Positions 38,687-45,381 of a stretch of 64,000 nucleotides of DNA are shown here, piece after piece (position 1 is the first letter of the stretch; every line of letters starts with the position of its first letter). The notes below the pieces were generated by a model that worked only from the letters and a program-made list of their open reading frames with translations, was not told where the DNA came from and made no database searches. The translations under genes and the position numbers were made by a program. This DNA is from Paenibacillus campinasensis (lineage in GTDB: Bacteria; Bacillota; Bacilli; Paenibacillales; Paenibacillaceae): contig NZ_NPBY01000045.1 of NCBI RefSeq assembly GCF_002272015.1, positions 1 through 64,000 of the forward strand, given 5' to 3'.

Positions 38687-39931
38687 GTGGCACAGTTGAA
38701 GTTGATACAACGCTGGCAGGGCAGACATCACCGCAAGACCGGACAAGACGGCTTGAACGGAAAGCCGGGCGAAGAACTGGGCAACGCGTCCCACTGGAGG
38801 CTCATGCTGCGCGAGCTCAAACGCCACAAGCTGGCCCGCATCAGTCTGATCGTGCTGGCTGCGCTCTATACCGTGGCGCTGTTCGGCGCATTTATCGCAC
38901 CGCAGGGACTGGAGAGCTATAACAGCGAGTATATGAACAGCCCGCCGACCAAGGTCCGGTTTGTGGATGAGCAAGGCAAATTTCATTGGCAGCCTTTTGT
39001 GTACGGCCTGAAATCCGAGCGTGATCCGGAGACGCTTCGCAAGCGATTCGTTGAGGATACAGCCGAGAAGTACAAGATCAAGCTGTTCAGCAGAGGGGAA
39101 AGCTATTCCTTCCTCGGCCTGTTCCGGACAGATATCCATCTGTTCGGCGTGGAAGAACCGGGAAGAATCTTTCTGTTCGGTACAGACGGCATGGGCCGCG
39201 ATCTCTTCTCCCGGGTTGTGCTCGGCAGTCAGGTCTCGCTGACGGTACCGCTCGTTGGCGTCAGCATCAGTTTTATACTCGGTCTGTTGATCGGGGGCAT
39301 ATCGGGCTATGCGGGTGGGCGCGTGGATGCGGTCATTCAGCGTTTCATTGACATCGTGCGCTCTTTCCCGACGTTGCCGCTGTGGATGGCGCTGGCTGCG
39401 GCGATTCCACCCGGCGTTGGGGTGGTGGAGATGTTCTTCTATATCACCATCATTATGGCCTTTATTGAATGGACGGGGCTTGCGAGGGTCGTGCGAAGCA
39501 AATTCATCGCGCTCCGGGGTGAGGACTATGTGGCCGCAGCGAAAATTGCGGGTGTCAGCGATATTAAAATCATTTTTGTGCATCTGATTCCAGGCTTCAT
39601 CAGCTATCTGGTCGTAGCGGCTACGCTGGCCATTCCCGGCATGATTATCGGGGAGACGGCAATGAGCTTTCTCGGCCTGGGCATTCGTTCTCCGGCTACG
39701 AGCTGGGGGGTGCTGATGCAGGAGGCACAGCAGATTGAAAATGTGGCCCTGTATCCGTGGAAGCTGATTCCGCTGCTGTTCGTAATTATGACAGTGCTGG
39801 CGTTCAACTTCCTCGGGGATGGGCTGCGCGATGCGGCCGACCCGCACAGCCACAGTCATAGGCCGGCATCCGTCAAGGGAAAGGAGAAGCGCAGATGGTT
39901 CAAACGGAAGCACAACAATCAGGCAGCCTAA
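38687..39931 (+). CDS. ABC transporter permease (DppC type)
   Basis: A 414-residue permease starting at a GTG (38687) with GAAGGAGG 8 bases upstream. The N-terminal cytoplasmic segment and one helix are followed by an unusually large extracytoplasmic insertion (about residues 85-160, including FGTDGMGRDLFSRVVLGSQV). Four or five helices follow, with the EAA-like loop VAAAKIAGVSDIKIIFVHLIP. The insertion is larger than in classical DppC and recurs in oligosaccharide-type members. It overlaps the next gene by 37 bases. Confidence 0.92.
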   Translation: MAQLKLIQRWQGRHHRKTGQDGLNGKPGEELGNASHWRLMLRELKRHKLARISLIVLAALYTVALFGAFIAPQGLESYNSEYMNSPPTKVRFVDEQGKFHWQPFVYGLKSERDPETLRKRFVEDTAEKYKIKLFSRGESYSFLGLFRTDIHLFGVEEPGRIFLFGTDGMGRDLFSRVVLGSQVSLTVPLVGVSISFILGLLIGGISGYAGGRVDAVIQRFIDIVRSFPTLPLWMALAAAIPPGVGVVEMFFYITIIMAFIEWTGLARVVRSKFIALRGEDYVAAAKIAGVSDIKIIFVHLIPGFISYLVVAATLAIPGMIIGETAMSFLGLGIRSPATSWGVLMQEAQQIENVALYPWKLIPLLFVIMTVLAFNFLGDGLRDAADPHSHSHRPASVKGKEKRRWFKRKHNNQAA

Positions 39932-41016
39932 TGCGGGCAGCATCGCCCCTGCCTGGAGCAAGGAAGGCGCTGGAAGTAAGAAACCTCCGGGTGGGCTTTC
40001 CTACGGAGGAGGGCATGGTTCAGGCTGTCGGCGGCATTGATCTGGAGATCGAGCGCGGGCGTACGCTGGCGCTGGTAGGGGAATCGGGCTGCGGCAAAAG
40101 CGTGACAGGGCGGGCGCTGATGGCATTGCAGCCGAAGCATGCCGAGGTGTCGGGAGAGATCTGGCTGACGCCGGGACGGCAAGAAGCACAGCTGGATAGA
40201 AGGCTGCGTGCCAGCAGCGAGAACGGCTCCTTCAACCTGCTCCAATTCAAGCCTGGCGGCAAGGAGATGCGCCACGTGCGCGGAGGCTTGATCTCGATGA
40301 TCTTTCAGGAGCCGATGACGGCGCTGTCCCCGCTGCATACGATTGGAGACCAGATCATGGAGAATATTCTCCTGCATCGCACGAAGAACCGCAAGGAAGC
40401 GCGGAGCATTGCCCTGGAAATGATGGAGCGGGTCGGCATCGGCAATGCCCAGCGGCGGCTTGATCAGTACCCGCATGAATTCTCGGGCGGGATGCGCCAG
40501 CGGGCGATGATTGCGATGGCGCTGTCCTGTCAGCCGGCGCTGCTGATTGCCGACGAGCCAACCACGGCGCTGGATGTGACGATCCAGGCGCAGGTGCTGG
40601 AGCTGATGAAGCAGCTTCAGCATGAGCTCGGCATGGCGATTCTGTTCATTACGCATGATCTTGGCGTTGTGGCGGAAACGGCGGATGAAGTGGCTGTCAT
40701 GTACTTGGGACGGATTGTGGAACGCGCTCCGGTGCGAGAGCTGTTCCGCAATCCGAAGCACCCGTATACGAAAGGGCTGATGCGTTCCATTCCTCGCATC
40801 GGCGGCGTCGGAGGCCGGCTCGCCTCGATTGAGGGCACGGTGCCGCTTCCGCTCAATCGCCCGCCGATGTGCGGCTTCTATGAGCGCTGCTCCGAGCGCA
40901 TCGAGGGGGTCTGCAACCGGCAGGATGTGCCGGAGAGCGATGCCGGCCCTGGACATAAGGTCCGTTGTTTCCTGTACAGCGAACCGGAGAAGAAAGGGGA
41001 CAATCCGCATGAATGA
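39895..41016 (+). CDS. ABC transporter ATP-binding protein (DppD type)
   Basis: A 373-residue ATPase. Walker A is LVGESGCGKSVTGRALMAL, Q-loop SMIFQEPMTALSPLHTI, signature EFSGGMRQRAMIAMA, and Walker B LLIADEPTTALDVT. The C-terminal OppD/OppF-type domain has Cys residues (MCGFYERC...GVCNRQ), often ligating an iron-sulfur cluster. It energises the transporter together with the next gene. It overlaps both the upstream permease and the downstream ATPase genes. Confidence 0.93.
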   Translation: MVQTEAQQSGSLMRAASPLPGARKALEVRNLRVGFPTEEGMVQAVGGIDLEIERGRTLALVGESGCGKSVTGRALMALQPKHAEVSGEIWLTPGRQEAQLDRRLRASSENGSFNLLQFKPGGKEMRHVRGGLISMIFQEPMTALSPLHTIGDQIMENILLHRTKNRKEARSIALEMMERVGIGNAQRRLDQYPHEFSGGMRQRAMIAMALSCQPALLIADEPTTALDVTIQAQVLELMKQLQHELGMAILFITHDLGVVAETADEVAVMYLGRIVERAPVRELFRNPKHPYTKGLMRSIPRIGGVGGRLASIEGTVPLPLNRPPMCGFYERCSERIEGVCNRQDVPESDAGPGHKVRCFLYSEPEKKGDNPHE

Positions 41017-42037
41017 TAGGATGCTTCAAGTGGAAGGGCTGACGAAACAGTACCGGGGACAGCGCAGATCCGAATGGATTCGGGCGGTATCGGACGTATC
41101 CTTCGATATTAGACGAGGGGAGGTCATCAGCCTCGTCGGAGAGTCCGGCTGCGGCAAAACAACGCTTGGCCGCTGTCTGGTCCGCGGGCTGAAGGCGAGC
41201 GAGGGCCGCTGCATGTATTATCCGGAGGAGGGCGCGCCTGTCGATATTGTGTCTGCAGGTCATCGGGAATTCAAACGGGTGCGCAAGGACATCCAGCTGA
41301 TTTTTCAGGACCCGTACTCTTCGCTTAACCCGCGAATGACCGTCTTTGATATTATTAGCGAGCCCTTGCGGGCCAATTTCAAGCTGAGCCGCCGCGAGCT
41401 GGAGGAGCGGGTCGCCTCCATCGCCGAGAAGACCGGCCTGAATCCGTCCTACTTGCAGCGGTACCCGCACGCCTTCTCCGGCGGTCAACGGCAGCGCATC
41501 GGCATCGCCCGGGCGCTCGTGACCAATCCGAAGCTGGTCGTGTGTGATGAAGCGGTATCGGCGCTGGACGTCTCGATCCAGGCTCAGATTATGAATCTGC
41601 TCAAGGATCTGCAGGAGCAGCTTCAGATGACCTACCTGTTCATCTCGCATGATCTGTCGGTTGTAGAGCATCTGTCCGACCGTGTTGCGGTGATGTATCT
41701 CGGACGGATTGTGGAGCTGGCCCCGAAATCGGAGCTGTTCACAAGACCCCGACATCCTTATACCGAGGCGCTGCTGTCGGCGGTGCCGATTCCGGACCCA
41801 GACGGCAAGCGCGAGCGGATTCTGCTTGACGGGGAAGTGCCCAATCCGGCCGCTCCCCCGTCCGGCTGTTCGTTCCATCCGCGCTGCAGCTACCGGACCG
41901 AGCGCTGTGCGCTGGAGCAGCCGAAGCTGCGGGAGATTGCCCCAGGGCATCTGGCAGCATGCCATTATGCAGAGGAACTGATGCTTCGCAGCACCCATGA
42001 ACAAGTCAAAGAGAACGTGACCTCTGAAGCAGGATAA
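41009..42037 (+). CDS. ABC transporter ATP-binding protein (DppF type)
   Basis: A 342-residue ATPase, overlapping the preceding gene by 8 bases (ATGAATGA). Walker A is LVGESGCGKTTLGRCLVRGL, signature AFSGGQRQRIGIARALVTNP, Walker B LVVCDEAVSALDVS. The C-terminal Cys pattern SGCSFHPRCSYRTERC again fits the cluster-binding OppF/DppF domain. With it the regulator, binding protein, two permeases and two ATPases form a complete operon. No glycoside hydrolase is adjacent to name the sugar. Confidence 0.94.
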   Translation: MNDRMLQVEGLTKQYRGQRRSEWIRAVSDVSFDIRRGEVISLVGESGCGKTTLGRCLVRGLKASEGRCMYYPEEGAPVDIVSAGHREFKRVRKDIQLIFQDPYSSLNPRMTVFDIISEPLRANFKLSRRELEERVASIAEKTGLNPSYLQRYPHAFSGGQRQRIGIARALVTNPKLVVCDEAVSALDVSIQAQIMNLLKDLQEQLQMTYLFISHDLSVVEHLSDRVAVMYLGRIVELAPKSELFTRPRHPYTEALLSAVPIPDPDGKRERILLDGEVPNPAAPPSGCSFHPRCSYRTERCALEQPKLREIAPGHLAACHYAEELMLRSTHEQVKENVTSEAG

Positions 42038-42266
42038 GCTGTAATAAGGCAGCCGGTTACGTTGTATTCGGACTGTATGTTCGCCGGGTGGCGACCATGA
42101 GGAAACGGATTGATGGCCGGTCCAGCGTCCTGTTTCTATCAAAATTCGGAATAATCCCGCCAAGGTTCCGCATACTCTACTAATAGTCTGATATCTATTC
42201 GGACAAACGATAGTTTTGCCGCATAGAATATGAAGAGACTCAAGGCATAGAAGGGCAGGGATACCG

Positions 42267-42542
42267 ATGGAATGGGGCATTATCTTTCAATTGATTGATC
42301 CTCGGCTGTTCATGGTGGTTGCCGCCTGTTGGGTTATCGGTTATGTGCTGAAGCAGACACCGAGAGTTCCGAATTGGAGCATCGTTTATGTGGTGATCAT
42401 CGTATCGATTCTGCTTACAGTCGAACTGATCGGCTGGAGCGTGGAGAGCGTTATACAAGGCATTCTTGCGGGGGCTTTTGCGGTGTTTGGTCATCAGGCG
42501 GTGAAGCAGACGGCGGAAGCGATCACCCGACTAAGAAAATAG
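42267..42542 (+). CDS. phage-type holin-like protein
   Basis: A 91-residue protein with two to three membrane segments (LFMVVAACWVIGYVL, WSIVYVVIIVSILLTVELIG, GILAGAFAVFGHQAV). It resembles small holins of the phage superfamily V (Hol44-like). Such proteins permeabilise the membrane for an endolysin, but no lysin or phage genes flank it here. It may be a domesticated remnant or have a different role. A terminator follows. Confidence 0.7.
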   Translation: MEWGIIFQLIDPRLFMVVAACWVIGYVLKQTPRVPNWSIVYVVIIVSILLTVELIGWSVESVIQGILAGAFAVFGHQAVKQTAEAITRLRK

Positions 42543-42555
42543 CACCGGCAAGCAC

Positions 42556-42594
42556 AAAAAGCGCGCGATCCTGCAGGGATCTGCGCGCTTTTTG
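42556..42594 (+). terminator. intrinsic terminator
   Basis: AAAAAGCGCGC and GCGCGCTTTTT with an inner GATCCCTG/CAGGGATC-like loop stem. It faces the minus-strand gene ending at 42603. Confidence 0.82.
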
Positions 42595-42602
42595 GACAGG
42601 GG

Positions 42603-42833
42603 CTAGATGCGCTGAAACATGACGGTGTCACGGTTATAGCTTGTTCGGGAGCCGGATGCCACATTTCGTACATGCACGACTTCGGAGGAATAGCCTTCGA
42701 TAAAGCCGCGTTCGATTTCGATATATACACCTGCGGGGTCTTCCTCCCAGACCGTAACGAGCGTCTCCGACAGCGCGGCGGTAAAAAAGTGAATATCCTG
42801 CGAGAGGTATTGGCCATTGCGCTCTATAGTCAT
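42603..42833 (-). CDS. small hypothetical protein (76 aa)
   Basis: A 76-residue soluble protein: IERNGQYLSQDIHFFTAALS, then EEDPAGVYIEIERGFIEGY. GGGAGGGAG lies 8 bases before the ATG. It ends beside a terminator and its start lies 3 bases past the stop of the HAD gene, so the two are likely co-transcribed. No family recognised. Confidence 0.65.
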   Translation of the reverse strand: MTIERNGQYLSQDIHFFTAALSETLVTVWEEDPAGVYIEIERGFIEGYSSEVVHVRNVASGSRTSYNRDTVMFQRI

Positions 42834-42836
42834 CGC

Positions 42837-43406
42837 TTACTCCCTCCCGTCCGGCTTCTCGGACAGCAATTCCCCGACCAGCTCATACATGCCGTCCCAC
42901 GAGTCTTTGAGCACATAATCCTTCTGGATATGCGCATTCCACGGCCTCGGAATCAGGATAGTCTGCTTGCCGGCCTCTCTGGCGGCGATCACATTATGAG
43001 GACCGTCGTCAATGAGAAGATCGAAATCAACTAAATATTTGCGTTTGGCTACAAAAAAATTGTCATACGGAATAAATGGCAGGTGCTGCTGCATCCATTT
43101 CCACTTCTCGGGAACCGAGGACGGGCGCGCGGCGGTGATGACGATCACATCATAGTCGGTCATCATCTTCCGAATTTCCTCTACGGTATGCTCATCAAAT
43201 ATGTCGAGCTCCTCATACAGTCCGGGTCTGCCGAAAAACACATCCTCGGTGCACTGCGGATGCCAGATGCCATGCAGGTTGAAGCTTGTAATGTGTTCCA
43301 TGGCCAGCTGAGGCTGATCGTACTGGGCATTGTGATAGCTGATCGCTTTCGGGATGAGGTGGCAGATCGTATCGTCCATGTCGATGGCCACGATTTTTTT
43401 ACTCAT
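42837..43406 (-). CDS. HAD hydrolase, 5'(3')-deoxyribonucleotidase-like
   Basis: A 189-residue phosphatase of the NT5C type. The nucleophile loop is AIDMDDTICHLIPKA (Asp 9 and Asp 11), motif 2 is VIVITAARPSSVPEKWKWM, and the acidic pair LLIDDGPHNVI coordinates Mg. This family removes phosphate from deoxyribonucleotides or related compounds. AGGAG lies 8 bases before the ATG at 43406; an ATG at 43433 has no site. Co-transcribed with the small gene downstream. Confidence 0.86.
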   Translation of the reverse strand: MSKKIVAIDMDDTICHLIPKAISYHNAQYDQPQLAMEHITSFNLHGIWHPQCTEDVFFGRPGLYEELDIFDEHTVEEIRKMMTDYDVIVITAARPSSVPEKWKWMQQHLPFIPYDNFFVAKRKYLVDFDLLIDDGPHNVIAAREAGKQTILIPRPWNAHIQKDYVLKDSWDGMYELVGELLSEKPDGRE

Positions 43407-43491
43407 AATTACGCTCCTGTAATAACTCAACATAATGGTGATTTTCCGTTATTGTAACGGATGGAAGAGACCAAAGGCAAACGTTGTCTGA

Positions 43492-43497
43492 TATAAT
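43492..43497 (+). promoter_or_regulatory. extended -10 element of the GNAT gene
   Basis: TGATATAATG contains TATAAT at 43492-43497 with an upstream TG, about 44 bases before the acetyltransferase start. No -35 resembling consensus is present. Confidence 0.4.
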
Positions 43498-43540
43498 GAA
43501 ATACATGAGTTGAGAGAATAGTATATCTAAAGGAGAGTTC

Positions 43541-44080
43541 ATGTATACAGATCAAGAATTGACTATCCGCCCGATCGGCGAGCCGGATTTATATCATCTA
43601 TGGACCTTAATTTATAAGGAAGAACAGCCGGAGTGGAAGAAATGGGATGCTCCCTATTACCCGCATAAGACGATGAGCTATGAAGAATTTCTGACCTCTG
43701 CCGACAAATGGGTACAGGCCGACGATTTCTGGGTTATTGAAGTGGACGGCGCAGTCAGGGGGACCGTCTCTTATTATTGGGAGCACGAGCCCTCCCGCTG
43801 GCTGGAGATGGGCATTGTACTCTATGAGAATGAATCATGGGGAAGAGGACTGGGAACCCGGGCGTTAAAGTTATGGATGGCTCATTTGTTCCGGACATTG
43901 CCGCTGGTTCGGGTTGGCATTACCACCTGGTCAGGCAATGAGCGAATGATGCGGGTTGGAGACAAGCTGGGCATGCAGATGGAGGCCAGAATTCGCAAAG
44001 TCCGTTATTACAACGGACATTACTATGACTCGATCCGGATGGGGATTTTGCGGGAGGAGTGGCTTCAGCTGCAAGGATAG
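43541..44080 (+). CDS. GNAT family N-acetyltransferase
   Basis: A 179-residue acetyltransferase of the RimJ/SpeG-like group (ELTIRPIGEPDLYHLWTLI). The acetyl-CoA loop region is ENESWGRGLGTRALKLWMAH. Substrates of this branch include ribosomal protein N termini, polyamines or antibiotics; none can be assigned. AAAGGAG lies 6 bases before the ATG. Confidence 0.88.
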   Translation: MYTDQELTIRPIGEPDLYHLWTLIYKEEQPEWKKWDAPYYPHKTMSYEEFLTSADKWVQADDFWVIEVDGAVRGTVSYYWEHEPSRWLEMGIVLYENESWGRGLGTRALKLWMAHLFRTLPLVRVGITTWSGNERMMRVGDKLGMQMEARIRKVRYYNGHYYDSIRMGILREEWLQLQG

Positions 44081-44201
44081 GATAGAACGTTCCGATGCCG
44101 GGGCGTGATTTCGCAAGGCAAGCCGCAAGTCTGACGAAGTGAATCCGGATCGTGTAGAATGGAGAAGAAAGCGATTACTTTACCGAAAGGTGGGGGAATG
44201 T

Positions 44202-45263
44202 ATGTCACAGCAACCAATGATGTCTGCGGCGGTGCTTGACCGTCCGTTGTCGATCGAAGTCAAGCAGGTGCCTGTTCCTGAGCCAAAGCCTGACGAGGCG
44301 CTGATACGGGTCCATTGTATTGGCATCTGCGGCTCGGATGTCCATTATTATGAGCATGGACGAATTGGAAGATATGAAGTGAAGGAACCGCTTATTCTAG
44401 GGCATGAGCTGGCCGGGGTCGTTGTTCGGACAGGGGAGAACGTGACGAACGTTGCGCCTGGAGACCGGGTAGCCGTAGAGCCAGGTGTTACTTGCGGGAG
44501 ATGCTCATATTGCAAAAGCGGAAGATATAACCTGTGCCCCGACGTTGTCTTTATGGCTACCCCGCCTGTAGATGGGGCGTGGGCGGAATATGTTGCGGTA
44601 CGAAGCGATTTCCTGTTCCGCTTGCCGGATGAGATGAGCTTTGAGGAAGGGGCGTTGCTGGAACCGCTCTCGGTAGGCATCCATGCGGTGCGGCGGGGCC
44701 GCATACGCCCTGAGGATCGGGTGTTGGTGCTCGGCCTAGGCCCGATCGGCCTGCTTGCCATACAGGCTGCCCGGATGGCTGGCGCATCGGCCGTGTACGG
44801 CAGCGATGTGGTGGAATTCCGCCGGAAGCTGGCGCTGCAGATGGGAGCGGCCGGCGTCATCGATCCGCAGCAAGACGATGTGAGCGAACGGATCCAGGAA
44901 GTAACCGGCGGCGGGGGCATCGACCTGGTTATCGAGACATCGGGCAATGCGGGAGCGATTGCAGGCTCGATCGGTTATGTCAATCGCGGAGGCCGGATCG
45001 TGCTGGTCGGCTTGCCGACCCGGGATGCCATTCCCGTGGATATCGGCGCGCTGGTCGATGCCGAACTGGACGTGCACGGCGTGTTTCGTTATGTGAACAC
45101 ATACCCTGCTGCGATCCGGATGCTGGAAGGCGGTAGTCACCGGATTCGAGATATCATTACACATCAATTTTCGCTGAACGAGATCAAGGAAGCGATCGAG
45201 CTTGCCAGAACCCAGAAGGACAGCAGTGTGAAGGTGATGATCTACCCTCATTCAACTTCATGA
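44202..45263 (+). CDS. zinc-dependent alcohol/polyol dehydrogenase (sorbitol dehydrogenase-like)
   Basis: A 353-residue medium-chain dehydrogenase. Catalytic zinc residues lie in CIGICGSDVHYYEHG and GHELAGVV; structural zinc cysteines are CGRCSYCKSGRYNLC. The NAD-binding loop is VLGLGPIGLLAIQAARM. The arrangement fits sorbitol/xylitol dehydrogenases that oxidise polyols to ketoses. GGTGGGGG precedes the ATG at 44202. It is not linked to a polyol transporter, so the actual substrate is open. Confidence 0.9.
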   Translation: MSQQPMMSAAVLDRPLSIEVKQVPVPEPKPDEALIRVHCIGICGSDVHYYEHGRIGRYEVKEPLILGHELAGVVVRTGENVTNVAPGDRVAVEPGVTCGRCSYCKSGRYNLCPDVVFMATPPVDGAWAEYVAVRSDFLFRLPDEMSFEEGALLEPLSVGIHAVRRGRIRPEDRVLVLGLGPIGLLAIQAARMAGASAVYGSDVVEFRRKLALQMGAAGVIDPQQDDVSERIQEVTGGGGIDLVIETSGNAGAIAGSIGYVNRGGRIVLVGLPTRDAIPVDIGALVDAELDVHGVFRYVNTYPAAIRMLEGGSHRIRDIITHQFSLNEIKEAIELARTQKDSSVKVMIYPHSTS

Positions 45264-45332
45264 CGAAAGAGACGAACGGAAGGAATTCGATACGTAAGCT
45301 TGTTAAAGATTGATGGATCCTAGATATAAAAG

Positions 45333-45369
45333 AACAGGCATGCTTCCCAAAAAAGGAAGCATGCCTGTT
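45333..45369. terminator. bidirectional hairpin between convergent genes
   Basis: AACAGGCATGCTTCC and GGAAGCATGCCTGTT, a 15-bp perfect stem. The U tract is better in the minus direction. Confidence 0.75.
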
Positions 45370-45381
45370 GCTTTAGAGAAT

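Noticed and set aside
35528..42037. Simple assignment as a dipeptide permease operon
   Set aside because: Part homology is to Dpp/Opp, but the LacI regulator and long binding protein make a sugar cargo at least as likely, so no dpp gene symbols were assigned.
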